Source of the DNA: Marinobacter psychrophilus
GTDB taxonomy: Bacteria > Pseudomonadota > Gammaproteobacteria > Pseudomonadales > Oleiphilaceae
DNA: 64,000 bases
Reading direction: 5' to 3'
Assembly: GCF_001043175.1 (NCBI RefSeq)
Contig: NZ_CP011494.1
Location: 2,356,001-2,420,000 of the forward strand
Below are positions 35,595 through 45,392 of this stretch, piece after piece. Both the position numbers and the translations under genes were made by a program. Within the stretch, counting starts at the first letter, position 1; every line of letters begins with the position of its first letter. The notes under the pieces were generated by a model. That model saw only the letters and a list, made by a program, of their open reading frames with translations. It did not search any database and was not told the origin of the DNA.

Positions 35595-36485
35595 TTACCG
35601 CCACCTATTAATAAACTCCACAGTCGCAGGATTAACATGCTGCGGATCAGATGCGCTCAAGAAATGCTGACCGCCATCAACGATTTTTAACTGCGCGTCT
35701 GCTGATTGACTAAATCGCCTAATCCCATCTTGAGCATTGGCGACCGAATACACCGCATCAGCGGTACCGTGGATCCAAAGAACAGGACAGGTGACGCTGC
35801 CGACCCGTGCGTGCAGACTGTCTCGGTCACGAAGATTAATGGAGGATATACGCAAGCGTTCACGCCCCGCATCCCCTTTGTAGTTCCGTCGGTACTCATC
35901 AAGCCAGAATGCGCGATCCTCTGCGGTCACCGTATCGCCCAGCCCAGCGTCGAGAACGCCCACAACGAATTCGTCCGGTACCGTCCAGTCATCAGCAACC
36001 GGTTCCGCTAGAGCATCGATGGCCGGGGTACAAAATTCTATTCCGTTCCAGCAACCCAACTTACGGCTAAGTTGACTCTCACTATCCATCGATGTGCCGA
36101 GCGGAATGATCCCCTTGATCCGGTCTGGCGCAAGCATCGCTGTCTGCGCAACAATCCAACCGCCCTGCGAAGTTCCCAGAGCAAATGCTTCAGCGATACC
36201 AAGAGCATCGAGTACTTGAAGATTCGCGATTGCGCTGTCCCAATACGTGAATTGTCGATATTCCGGATAGGTTTTGCCATGGCCATAGGGTTCGATGGCA
36301 AGAAGATTGGCCACTTTCATCAGCTTTGAATCTGCAAATTGTGGCCTGAACAACTCCACTGACGTCGTGAACGAATTGTTCATAATAAGCGTCGGTAACG
36401 AGGGATCGTACGGCTTACCAAACCTGTAGCCAACTTTTGAACCGCCCAGATGGGAAATATCAATTGTTTTCATAACTTCGGTCAT
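35595..36485 (-). CDS. Alpha/beta hydrolase
   Basis: 296 residues. The nucleophile elbow is GTSQGGWIVAQ, the acidic residue probably lies in VLWIHGTADAVYS, and the catalytic His in VDGGQHFLSASDPQHV. The N-terminal strand region TLIMNNSFTTSVELF provides the oxyanion area (no HGxP, which is slightly unusual). The ATG has AAGGA 7 nt upstream. It is the third minus-strand gene after a second hydrolase and an acetoacetate-decarboxylase-fold protein, with a 310-bp gap. It could cleave a C-C bond or an ester; substrate unknown. Confidence 0.85.
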   Translation of the reverse strand: MTEVMKTIDISHLGGSKVGYRFGKPYDPSLPTLIMNNSFTTSVELFRPQFADSKLMKVANLLAIEPYGHGKTYPEYRQFTYWDSAIANLQVLDALGIAEAFALGTSQGGWIVAQTAMLAPDRIKGIIPLGTSMDSESQLSRKLGCWNGIEFCTPAIDALAEPVADDWTVPDEFVVGVLDAGLGDTVTAEDRAFWLDEYRRNYKGDAGRERLRISSINLRDRDSLHARVGSVTCPVLWIHGTADAVYSVANAQDGIRRFSQSADAQLKIVDGGQHFLSASDPQHVNPATVEFINRWR

Positions 36486-36795
36486 TTGCGATTCCTTTTT
36501 TATCGGTTTTGGACTCTGGCATTTAGACTTTTAGCGTAAGTGAGAGCGGATTATCTTGCCGATTGAGTGACAGTCGAATTAACCTAAGAGTCGAACCTGA
36601 GATATGCCAAGCATCAACGAGGAACTGACAATTCGATTCTGACTCGCTTTAACCTTCCCGCGGATGCCCGGCATAGAGCGCCACTTTCGCTTCAGACACT
36701 TCCAACTCTCTTTTCGTAAAATATCTACGTTTTTGACGTGAGATTAAGCATTCTACTTCGTCAGTACCGTCACTCTTGAACGTTGTCTAGTCGCC
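36486..36795. other. Intergenic region without recognisable gene
   Basis: No gene or clear hairpin seen. It presumably carries the promoter of the hydrolase gene at 35595-36485. Confidence 0.5.
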
Positions 36796-37560
36796 TCACG
36801 TTTGGAGGTAATTCTTGATTTGTCGGCCCATCGAATAAGTGAAAGTGACGTCACCATAGAGCACTGAGGGTGTCTTAAGTGGCAATACGGGAGCAAGACT
36901 GGCAGCCGGGTGACCCTCAGGGAAGTCGAACGAAATATCGTCAACCGTTGCTTCGTAAAGGTCGGCCACAAAGGGGAGAGGAAGTTCAATTAATTCGCTT
37001 ATGGCTGCAGCACCGCCTTCAGGGCGTGGAAACTCCCGGTGAGCGTAGTAATTGAGGTGCCCCCCTAAAGTTCCAGCCGGAACATCCGTCACTAATGCTC
37101 GCGCCGTTATGACGTCCCTGTTATCGACAGCTAGCGTGGATACAAGGGTCCCGTCGACGGTTTCGATTCTTCTGACACCATGCATTGCCGGGATTCCAGC
37201 CACCTCGCGCGCATATGCCAGGACGCGCGGTGAGCTATTCCAGTAGTATGCGAAAAATCGACCCGGGATTGGGAACGTGCCCTCTGCAGCCAGGCTGTCG
37301 TGGCCGTCGATCTCTACCGTCAGGTATGTCAGGGAGAAAGTCCCAAACCCACTTGTGTTGCTCGCGTCGATCTCATACATATTCATCTGAACAAGGTTGT
37401 TCGGATGAGGTTTTAAACCGTCTGGAAGCACAGCCTTGAGAGCCTCTGGGTTGGCTTTGTAACCAATAATGAGCATTCTAGCGCCGCGGATTAGTTGAGG
37501 CGCTGGGGGAGTCCATATAGACGCAGGCATGCCGCGATATGGAGTGCTTGTATCAGACAT
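36796..37560 (-). CDS. Acetoacetate decarboxylase-fold protein
   Basis: 254 residues with acetoacetate-decarboxylase-like organisation: LPDGLKPHPNNLVQMNMYEI, SLTYLTVEIDGHD, RFFAYYWNSSPRVLAYAREV and C-terminal VLYGDVTFTYSMGRQIKNYL. In true decarboxylases a pair of lysines in a GxPKK segment forms the Schiff base; here the corresponding stretch reads AREVAGIPAMHGVRRIE, with Ala-Met in place of Lys-Lys. It may therefore catalyse a different reaction or bind a ligand only. It overlaps the upstream hydrolase gene by 8 nt, so the two are co-translated. Confidence 0.75.
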   Translation of the reverse strand: MSDTSTPYRGMPASIWTPPAPQLIRGARMLIIGYKANPEALKAVLPDGLKPHPNNLVQMNMYEIDASNTSGFGTFSLTYLTVEIDGHDSLAAEGTFPIPGRFFAYYWNSSPRVLAYAREVAGIPAMHGVRRIETVDGTLVSTLAVDNRDVITARALVTDVPAGTLGGHLNYYAHREFPRPEGGAAAISELIELPLPFVADLYEATVDDISFDFPEGHPAASLAPVLPLKTPSVLYGDVTFTYSMGRQIKNYLQT

Positions 37561-38317
37561 TATTTACTCCTTTTGAAGCTTGGATGAAAGCACTTTCCCA
37601 CAGCCGCACAGTTTCCCGAGAGTTTTCCACCATCGGGTAATGTCCGGCGTTATCAATAGCCACCAACGTGCCTGAACTCAGTGAGGATGCCGTATTTGAA
37701 AGATATTCAGCTGTCACGAATGGGTCACTGTCGCCATAGGCGAGAGTGACCGGGGTAGAACAGTTTTTTAACGTGTTAAAGAAATCCGCCTTAGTCCAGT
37801 TCTCAAGATAAGCTTCCCAAACAGATTGATTCATCGTCGCTCGCGAGTACCCGACGATGTTGTCCAATTGTTCTGCAGTCAAGTGTGGTGCGAGGCCCCT
37901 TAATACAGGGCTTGGGTCTGCCCATGCTGACTTAAAGGATTCATAGGTCGCCTCATCCAAGGGAGTTCCTTGGGGGGATACGGGAGTCAGCGCTACGACG
38001 GCAGAGACTCGTTCCGGCGCGAGGGTCGCCACTCGCAACGCCGTTGCCCCGCCCATTGAGTGGCCGAGAATATCGAAGTGATCCCACCCTAGTGAAGCAG
38101 CAGCAGCCAGTGCTGACGCTGCCATTCCTTCCATCCCGTCGGCGAGCGTGGCTGAGCGATTGGACCCATACCCGGGGAAATCGAAGTAGGCGTAGGTGAA
38201 ACGTGTATGGTCAATCAACGCGCGGGTGTCGAGCCAGACTTTACTGTCCAGCGCCCACCCGTGTAAAACAAGGACGCGTTGCGCTCCTGAACCTTCCACT
38301 GCTGCGATGCCGTTCAC
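37553..38317 (-). CDS. Alpha/beta hydrolase (BioH/esterase-like)
   Basis: 254 residues. The oxyanion motif is LHGWALDSKVW, the nucleophile elbow GHSMGGATALRVA, the acid VTLAYGDSDPFV and the catalytic His IDNAGHYPMVENS, a complete triad. The overall shape (small, GWALDSxVW, nucleophile GHSMGG) resembles BioH-type carboxylesterases or dienelactone-type hydrolases. It is the first gene of the minus-strand pair with the decarboxylase-fold gene. No biotin genes are near, so a biotin role is unlikely; the substrate probably relates to its partner. Confidence 0.87.
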   Translation of the reverse strand: MNGIAAVEGSGAQRVLVLHGWALDSKVWLDTRALIDHTRFTYAYFDFPGYGSNRSATLADGMEGMAASALAAAASLGWDHFDILGHSMGGATALRVATLAPERVSAVVALTPVSPQGTPLDEATYESFKSAWADPSPVLRGLAPHLTAEQLDNIVGYSRATMNQSVWEAYLENWTKADFFNTLKNCSTPVTLAYGDSDPFVTAEYLSNTASSLSSGTLVAIDNAGHYPMVENSRETVRLWESAFIQASKGVNNV

Positions 38318-38545
38318 TGATAGCTCCCCTCTTCTTCTTTTTGATTATTGTTTTCAAGTATTGCTCTTATCGTAGGTTGACTAAATACGATGCGCCGAAT
38401 TGTGTTGTTCACACGTTCGCAACTGTTTAACAGATGACCCTAATGAGCTAAGTTTAGGTTTACTCGTATGTCAAACAATCTGTGCTATCCATACTTACTA
38501 TTAATAATCAGGGTTCAGTAGGCCTAAAAATGCATATTGTAGTGG

Positions 38546-39451
<906 letters not shown>

Positions 39452-39483
39452 CTCAACCGGCTACTGCTCACTTAACTGGTCTA

Positions 39484-39807
39484 TCAGCGCGTACGATTCA
39501 TCTCGTCCGACATCAAGAGAGCGGCCGGAGTGCCGGACCAAACCTTTTTTAGTATCGACTTCTCCCGTTCCAGCCGCTCACAACGGGCTTCCAATTCCTG
39601 AATTCGCTGCTGTTCCAGGGTCAAAGCTTTGGATTTTGGGGTGATGCCGCAACGCTCCTCAGAGAGCTGCATTACTGATCGCCTCAAGGCATTTTCGCCG
39701 ACATCCAAAGAGCGGCTGGCTTCGGCAATAGAGTACTCTTGGTTAAGCACCAGACAGGCGGCTTCCTGCTTGAACTCCGGCGTAAAAGATCGTCTTTTTC
39801 TGGTCAT
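39484..39807 (-). CDS. IS3-family OrfA
   Basis: 107 residues. The HTH is FTPEFKQEAACLVLNQEYSI, AEASRSLDVGENALRRSV, and the leucine-zipper-like coil ALTLEQQRIQELEARCERLE continues REKSILKK. This is the DNA-binding and multimerising half of the transposase. The C-terminal tail differs from the family consensus, perhaps because the programmed frameshift to OrfB has been altered. Confidence 0.85.
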   Translation of the reverse strand: MTRKRRSFTPEFKQEAACLVLNQEYSIAEASRSLDVGENALRRSVMQLSEERCGITPKSKALTLEQQRIQELEARCERLEREKSILKKVWSGTPAALLMSDEMNRTR

Positions 39808-39874
39808 CAGACACCTCGCTTATGGCAGCAATATTACCACCTACGTTGGTGTCCGGAATCATTGAACCACTACA

Positions 39875-40325
39875 AAGAGAGTCGAAGAATACTCTTCGAG
39901 ATATGGGATAATCGCTTATCCTCCAGCACTTGATCTAAACCAAGCAAAGCGCATCGAATCGAGCATTCTGTACTTAAATCCGTGTATTTACACAGCATCT
40001 ACTTGGGGAAATTAGGTACATGGAAAGCGCTGTTTTCGGCATTGATAAAGGTCCGCTTTGAGAACCGAGCGGCTAATTTATGGGATCAATACCACACTAT
40101 CTCGCGACCGGTCATCTTAATTGTCGCCGAACAGCGGGGGTTTGGAACCGATTCTATAAAAAAAATCCTCACAGTTTCTCTCTAGCGGCAACACTTTTTA
40201 TGCTCTGAACTGGTTCTACAGCGCCAACTCCCGCACAGAACTAGGTATGGTCCGGGAGCTAAAAAGCAGGCAGTCTGATGAAGCCGCAAAATAAAACGAG
40301 TCGGTTATGATCCAGAGTTATCAAA
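39875..40325. other. Gene-poor stretch after the IS
   Basis: No intact gene. A short plus-strand frame near 40170-40290 (SGNTFYALNWFYSANSRTEL) may be a fragment of an unidentified gene but cannot be assigned. Insertion and deletion have probably removed the 5' part of the exonuclease whose tail begins at 40326. Confidence 0.4.
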
Positions 40326-40502
40326 ATGACCTCCGCCTATGAAACTCCGGTGATGGCCCATGCTATCGAGTTCCATGGACTTGCGCTGGAAGGGCATCAT
40401 CACCGCGGCGTAGACGACGTGCGTAACATGGTGCGCTTATTGCCCTTTATGGATTGGACGTTAGAAGCGGAATTGTTAACCCCACCGGGAGAAGACCTGT
40501 GA
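40326..40502 (+). pseudogene. C-terminal fragment of a 3'-5' exonuclease (KapD/RNase T-like)
   Basis: 58 codons reading AHAIEFHGLALEGHHHRGVD, DVRNMVRLLPFMDWTLEAEL. This matches the last exonuclease motif (HRGxDDARN) of DEDDh-type 3'-5' exonucleases. The first two catalytic motifs are missing, so the gene is truncated. Its stop overlaps the start of the metallophosphoesterase gene (GTGA), so the pair was probably translationally coupled. Confidence 0.6.
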
Positions 40503-41227
40503 GGATCGTTTGTATTTCCGACACCCACAGTCTGCACAGGCAAATACCGGAAATTCCGGACGGCGATGTTTTGGTTCACGCCGGTGACAGCCTGGGGCAA
40601 GGCACGCTAGAAAACGTGAAAGATCTAAACGAGTGGCTGGGCACCCTGCCCCATCGACACAAAATCGTGATTGCCGGCAATCACGACTGGGCGTTTCAAG
40701 AAACGCCGGCGCTGGCTCGGGAGGCACTGACGAACGCCGTCTACCTGAAAGACAGTGGCATTGAAATCGAAGGCGTTCGGTTTTGGGGCTCACCGTGGAC
40801 ACCCACCTTCATGGATTGGGCGTTTATGCTCGAGCGAGGTAAGCCGCTGTATGACAAATGGACGCTGATCCCTGACAACACCGATGTTCTGATCACCCAT
40901 GGCCCGCCCAAAGGCTTTGGCGACGAGGCAAACCTAGGGTTCAAGTGCCAGAACGTAGGGTGTGATCAACTGCTGGACCGAGTCCGACAGCTCGCCCTGA
41001 AAGCGCACATTTTTGGCCACATTCATGAGGGGTATGGGGAATACTGCCTGGGTAAAACCCGATTGGTTAACGCGAGCACCTGCACTGTTCGGTATCAACC
41101 ATGCAATGCTCCCGTGGTTTTAGAGCTTTTTTCCAGCGGACATTTGTCCTATGAGGAAGCTCTCGTTGATGTGGGAAAAGCACGGCTCGATGAACCCAGT
41201 ATTCGAGTGGGCCTGAACGACCTGTGA
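40499..41227 (+). CDS. Calcineurin-like metallophosphoesterase
   Basis: 242 residues from the GTG at 40499, chosen because GGGAGAAG lies just upstream and the protein then begins MRIVCISDTHSLH as in the family; the frame is open 15 codons further. Di-metal motifs are SDTHSLHR, VLVHAGDSLG, VIAGNHDWAF, LITHGPPKG and FGHIHEGYGEY. It would hydrolyse a phosphoester in the cytosol; the substrate is unknown. It was apparently the second gene after the truncated 3'-5' exonuclease. Confidence 0.9.
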   Translation: MRIVCISDTHSLHRQIPEIPDGDVLVHAGDSLGQGTLENVKDLNEWLGTLPHRHKIVIAGNHDWAFQETPALAREALTNAVYLKDSGIEIEGVRFWGSPWTPTFMDWAFMLERGKPLYDKWTLIPDNTDVLITHGPPKGFGDEANLGFKCQNVGCDQLLDRVRQLALKAHIFGHIHEGYGEYCLGKTRLVNASTCTVRYQPCNAPVVLELFSSGHLSYEEALVDVGKARLDEPSIRVGLNDL

Positions 41228-41293
41228 AGCTACCTATGATGGGCAGAAGAGGTTATAGATGACGACGGAAGAGTTATTGCGCAACTGAGCGCA

Positions 41294-41479
41294 TTGCCTC
41301 CAGATACACCTGTGTTGGTCGAGGGCTACGAAACCGAGTTTGATAGGATTGTCGATCTGATACCCCAAAAGATTATCCGGTACCGGAATGCTCAGGGGTG
41401 GGATGGAGAGTATCAAGCGACGGACAATTTCTCCGATCCAGAAACTGGGGCGCTTCAAGCTATTGTTGGAGAATATTAA
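41294..41479 (+). CDS. Small hypothetical protein (61 aa) ending in the inverted repeat
   Basis: Reads LPPDTPVLVEGYETEFDRIV, DLIPQKIIRYRNAQGWDGEY, a compact acidic protein with no signal peptide. A TTG start at 41294 is used; an in-frame extension (WAEEVIDDDGRVIAQLSA) upstream has no good start, so the 5' end may be lost. The last codons lie inside the left 194-bp repeat that flanks hipBA. I recall similar short proteins near toxin-antitoxin genes, but I cannot assign a function. Confidence 0.5.
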   Translation: MPPDTPVLVEGYETEFDRIVDLIPQKIIRYRNAQGWDGEYQATDNFSDPETGALQAIVGEY

Positions 41480-41657
41480 AGTTTGAGAATTCACAATAAT
41501 GTTTGATAAAAATCGCCAAAACCCGCGTCTCTCAAGGAGCTGGTAAGCTGCCAGGTACTCAGAGCGCCCAAAAAACTATCAAGCATTAGGTGGAAATACC
41601 GGCTGTTGTCCGCATTGCACTGCCGTGAATTTATCAAACTTTAATATCATCGGACAC
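41464..41657 (+). repeat. 194-bp inverted repeat, left copy (flanks hipBA)
   Basis: Matches the reverse complement of 43461-43654 without length change. The first 110 bp are essentially identical; the inner part has about a dozen mismatches. Each copy has its own terminal inverted repeats (ATATTAAAGTTTGA at one end, TCAAACTTTAATAT at the other) and an inner pair (AATGTTTGATA / TATCAAgCATTA), so it looks like a small palindromic MITE-like unit. Confidence 0.85.
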
Positions 41658-41749
41658 GTGTGACAGCTGTGCCTCCCGGTCTCATGGTCAACACACGGGC
41701 ACTACGTTGCTCTTTAAAACGCACATAACTAGCTCGTATGTCCGTTTTT

Positions 41750-41816
41750 ACGTACAATTGAGCTTGATCCCTCCTCGATGTGCACTATACTGCACTTACA
41801 TGCCTATTTTGTACGT
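41750..41816. promoter_or_regulatory. Candidate HipB operator pair
   Basis: ACGTACAA (41750-41757) and TTGTACGT (41809-41816) are reverse complements, 51 bp apart, directly upstream of hipB. HipB-type antitoxins bind paired palindromic operators there. Sequence-based suggestion only. Confidence 0.4.
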
Positions 41817-41827
41817 CTTGGTGACCA

Positions 41828-42229
41828 ATGCCCAAATCAATTGAAGCTCAAACCTACCAAATCCGTCAGGTGAACGATGCGCTAAAGGCTACTGGCCGCC
41901 TGATCTCTATCGCTCGCAAACACCGTAAGTGGAGTCAGTCCCAGCTGGGCGACCGCCTTGGCGGCGTAGACCGCAGGCACATCAGCGCTATCGAAAAGGG
42001 AGATCCCAATGCGGAATTCGGACTGGTGGTCAGTGCCTTTTGGTTGCTGGATATCCAAGCACTCGCTACGTTGCCGCCACAGAGGAATCAACCATTGTCG
42101 GATAGGATCAAGAGCCTTTTGAGTGTGATGGATGCCACTAACTCTGACGACACAACGCTCCTGAGAAGGACTAAACGAATGCTGGGTTCGACAAACACAG
42201 AGAAGAAGGTGGTTAACAATGATTTCTGA
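41828..42229 (+). CDS. hipB: HipB-type antitoxin, XRE-family regulator
   Basis: 133 residues, longer than E. coli HipB (88). The XRE helix-turn-helix is at about residues 24-80: LISIARKHRKWSQSQLGDRL, GGVDRRHISAIEKGDPNAEF. It represses its own operon and neutralises HipA in the family. The C-terminal extension (LSDRIKSLLSVMDATNSDD onward) is polar and could contact HipA or be a degradation tag. It overlaps hipA by 11 nt. A pair of inverted GTACGT sites lies upstream. Confidence 0.85.
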   Translation: MPKSIEAQTYQIRQVNDALKATGRLISIARKHRKWSQSQLGDRLGGVDRRHISAIEKGDPNAEFGLVVSAFWLLDIQALATLPPQRNQPLSDRIKSLLSVMDATNSDDTTLLRRTKRMLGSTNTEKKVVNNDF

Positions 42230-43484
42230 TGAGGCGTACCTTTGGCTCTATCTTCCCGGGGAAACCAGCCCCGTAGTCTGTGGAGTGGTTGCCTTCGATG
42301 GGGTTGAGCACCTATTCCGGTACGCCGCCAGCTATCTGAATCGTGAGGCGGCCATCCCTCTGGCGCCGCCTAACTGCCTTCTCGGGGAGCTCACAGACGC
42401 GCCTATTCCTCTGGACTTCGAACTGAACAGCGTTATTCGGGATGCCTCTCCAGACGCCTGGGGCCGTAACGTCATGATCCGAGAGTATGCAAACGCACCC
42501 GGGCATAAAGAAAGCGACCTCGGTGAAATTGATTACCTGCTCCGGGCAGGCCCGGATAGGATTGGTGCTCTCGATGCCACCAGCGATCCGAGGCAATACA
42601 TCCCTAAAGCGAGCCAAGCCCCGCCTCTGGAAGACCTTCTTGAGGCCGCTGACCGCATTGACCAGGGGCTTCCCTTGGAGCCCCATCTTGACGTAGCTCT
42701 GAATCACGGCACTAGTGTTGGAGGTGCCAGGCCGAAAGCGCTGCTCCAGGATGACGGAGAGTATTGGATCGCCAAATTCGGATCCAGCAAGGACGCCACG
42801 GACATGGTCGGCATTGAAGCGGGCGGCATGCAACTGGCCGAAAAGGCCGGAATCAATGTGGCAGACACCCGGGTGGTTGGGGTTTTAAACAAACGCGTTA
42901 TTCTGGTTCGACGATTTGACCGGGTGGTGGCACCCGGAGGCACACGCCGACGGATCATGCTCAGCGCCATGACACTGCTGGGTCTCGATGAGTATGCAAT
43001 CAGAGCAGGCTACTCTAGTTATCTTGATCTGGCGGACATATTGAGACAATACGCTTTGGATTTTCAGCGCGACGGTACTGAGCTGTTTCGTCGCATGGTG
43101 TTCAATATCCTGATCGGCAATATCGATGACCATGCCCGCAATCACGCCTGTTTTTGGAATGGGTACACCCTGGAGCTGACACCGGCCTACGACGTTTGCC
43201 CACAGCCCAGGTCGGGTATCTCTGCGGATCAGGCGATGACGGTGGGACTTTGGGGACGAAAGGCTAACCTACAGAATGCGATCAGTGATTGCGCCCGATT
43301 TGGGCTTGGTGAACAAGAGGCGTTGGACCTGGTGCGGGTCATGCATGATGTTGTCCGGAACCACTGGCTCAGTGTCTTCACTGAGGTGGGCGTGCCCAGG
43401 GCCGATCTCAACTACCTCTCTCAAGCGACTATTCTCGGCGAATCGATCTTCTACAAACTGGTGTCCGATGATATTAAAGTTTGA
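42219..43484 (+). CDS. hipA: HipA-type serine/threonine kinase toxin
   Basis: 421 residues. The N-terminal HipA coupling domain (about 5-105) is followed by the kinase: the regulatory P-loop GTSVGGARPKALLQ, nucleotide-binding YWIAKFGSSKD, catalytic GNIDDHARNHACFW and metal Asp in LTPAYDVCP. E. coli HipA phosphorylates glutamyl-tRNA synthetase GltX to induce growth arrest; targets of other HipA proteins vary. The gene appears intact. Its last seven codons (VSDDIKV) are inside the right 194-bp repeat, and the same sequence occurs inverted upstream of hipB, so the repeat captured the 3' end of hipA. Confidence 0.9.
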   Translation: MISDEAYLWLYLPGETSPVVCGVVAFDGVEHLFRYAASYLNREAAIPLAPPNCLLGELTDAPIPLDFELNSVIRDASPDAWGRNVMIREYANAPGHKESDLGEIDYLLRAGPDRIGALDATSDPRQYIPKASQAPPLEDLLEAADRIDQGLPLEPHLDVALNHGTSVGGARPKALLQDDGEYWIAKFGSSKDATDMVGIEAGGMQLAEKAGINVADTRVVGVLNKRVILVRRFDRVVAPGGTRRRIMLSAMTLLGLDEYAIRAGYSSYLDLADILRQYALDFQRDGTELFRRMVFNILIGNIDDHARNHACFWNGYTLELTPAYDVCPQPRSGISADQAMTVGLWGRKANLQNAISDCARFGLGEQEALDLVRVMHDVVRNHWLSVFTEVGVPRADLNYLSQATILGESIFYKLVSDDIKV

Positions 43485-43654
43485 TAAATCCTCGGCAGTG
43501 CTAAACAGACAGCAGCCGGTATTTCCGCCTGATGTTTGATAGTTTTTTGGGCGCTCTGAGTACCTGGCAGCTTACCAGCTCCTTGAGAGACGCGGGTTTT
43601 GGCGATTTTTATCAAACATTATTGTGAATTCTCAAACTTTAATATTCTCCAACA
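43461..43654 (-). repeat. 194-bp inverted repeat, right copy (flanks hipBA)
   Basis: Reverse-complement partner of 41464-41657, beginning within hipA (GTGTCCGATGATATTAAAG) and ending at TTGGAG complement. Together the copies frame a 1.8-kb hipBA cassette like the ends of a composite element. No transposase or integrase is present inside. Confidence 0.85.
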
Positions 43655-44148
43655 GCTGCAGTGATTCGAGGCCGTAGAGAATCAAGAAGATAGTGTTATG
43701 ACCAGCCGCTCATTCTGTCAATGTGGCGGCTAATCATCTTGAAGTCCTCCAAATCGCCGTTGAGCAATCTATCAATCGGGCGGTGTCCGGAAAAAACAGG
43801 GTGCGCGTTTGGTTTCGCCATGAACCCGTAAACGCCCAGAAAACATAGCTATTCGACTTTTTAGCTCAGAGAAGCTGAAAGTAAAAATTCACTGCAATTA
43901 ATTCTGTAGCGACGTGATCTGCCCATAGTCAGCCAGTAACCTTTCTTGCCGGTTCTCATTACTTTACTTAACAACTTCGCATATATAGTACAAGTTGAGC
44001 TGGTGAAGCTGAACCGGTGCTTCAGCGGCCAAGACCCTTGGCGAAAATGCGACACCTGAGACCAGACAATTTTTAGAGTCGCTTAGCCCTGTATTTCGGC
44101 AAATTCATCGAGAAGTAGCGATTTGGGCAGAACTCAAATTGGGCTGTC
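43655..44148. other. Gene-poor decayed region
   Basis: No gene supported. Short minus-strand frames (43861-44055, 44073-44264) do not resemble known families. A fragment with GGTGTCCGG near 43789 may be another IS end. Confidence 0.4.
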
Positions 44149-44259
44149 ACCGCCACAGTAATACTGGACCTGTCCGCCAAGGTACGCCTGTTCATCGATC
44201 TCTTACGTGAAACGCTACAACCTAAAGCGGATGAGCTGTCCTTGAGGCAAGCTAAATAA
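44149..44259 (+). pseudogene. Possible LysR-family C-terminal fragment
   Basis: The frame ends with LDLSAKVRLFIDLLRETL at the TAA 44257. This resembles the C-terminal helix of LysR-type regulators (LSxKVRxFIDFL). Only about 36 codons can be followed; upstream sequence is out of frame. Weak call. Confidence 0.35.
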
Positions 44260-44450
44260 CTCAACAGGAGCGCGACTCGGAGGGGAAGGGGGTAGCTCTT
44301 ACTGTTGATAACAGCGAATTTTATCGCACAGGGAATACAGCATCTTTTCCATCTTTTCTTCCCAAAAGGCTAAAGGCACCCTGTACTGATTGAGAAATAA
44401 TTAGAAACCTTATATTTCAAGCTAAAATAAAAATACAAATTTCAGATAAA

Positions 44451-45032
44451 TTAGAATTAATTGAGTCCGTAATTATCGAATCGATATCAAACCTTAAAAG
44501 TCCTGTCTTCATAGACTCCAAGAAAACTATTTCTGCATATTCATCGAAAAAATTTGCACTCGGATCATTCAGTACATATTCCAATTATTTGAGAGATGAA
44601 AAACACCTCTGCTCATTATTTGAACTACGCATGTATATTGAGTAATCAGCTGCCGAACTAGCTGCAGTTAACAGGACTGACAATCATGTTCACCGTATAA
44701 AAGAAGCTTTAGATGTAATGGAAAATGAAATAAATGCAAGAAGTCCTGATAGTGAGAGTAGCATTATTGCAGATATCAATTTTCATAAAACTCTAGTTGA
44801 TGCTAACAACAACTCTTACTTCCAAAAATTAATTATATTTCTCGATGAAAACTTCAGAATAAAAATCAAAAAAGGAAATGCGAACAGTGCAAAAATAAAT
44901 AATATATCCGAAAAGGTATAAAAGGAGCATACTTGCATATACAAAGACATAGTTAAAAAAGATATTACTGTGGCAAATAGCGCAATTCGTCGACATGTTT
45001 TTAATTCGGCAAGCAGACTTAATTTAACTGTA
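44451..45032 (+). pseudogene. Decayed GntR/FadR-family regulator (FCD domain), AT-rich
   Basis: Frames read LCSLFELRMYIE, then an in-frame TAA, SAAELAAVNRTDNHVHRI, KEALDVMENEINARSP, ADINFHKTLVDANNNSYFQK, and, after a frameshift at about 44920, EHTCIYKDIVKKDITVANSA with IRRHVFNSASRL. This order (ELR..IE..AA, DxxFH, EHxxIxxAIxxxD, MRRHL) is the FCD effector-binding domain of FadR/GntR regulators. The N-terminal winged helix is not found. The DNA is far more AT-rich than its surroundings, which suggests recent transfer followed by decay. Confidence 0.65.
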
Positions 45033-45392
45033 GAGCTAATAATGCTAAAAATTAATATCTTTTTCACGGATCGCAATCCTTCGTATTCGCGTGTCTTCGG
45101 AGCACAGCAAGGACAAATTCAAAAAGGGTGTAAGACCTGCTGGCGGGCTGGGTCAGTCGCCGCTGTAATATACAGTTCAAAAACCCTTGATTGCGCTCAA
45201 GCGCATACCCTGCGTTAACTGCGCCTCAAATTAAACTGTTAAACTAATTTAAAAGCCGTTTTAAGAATTAGCCAGTCGTTTCAATACGGCAGAGGTCAGA
45301 ACTTAAAATATGTCCTTTATCTTTACATATTGACGTGAGCAATTGCCGCACAGGTGATAAACTTTCAGTCTCAAAGTGTAAGGATTCCTTAA
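45033..45392. other. Intergenic region upstream of diguanylate cyclase
   Basis: No gene recognised. GC content returns to normal at about 45080. The promoter of the downstream cyclase gene should lie here. Confidence 0.5.

Noticed and set aside
41464..43654. hipBA as an integron cassette with attC sites
   Set aside because: The repeats are inverted, 194 bp long and lack the GTTRRRY/RYYYAAC core sites; no integron integrase is present.
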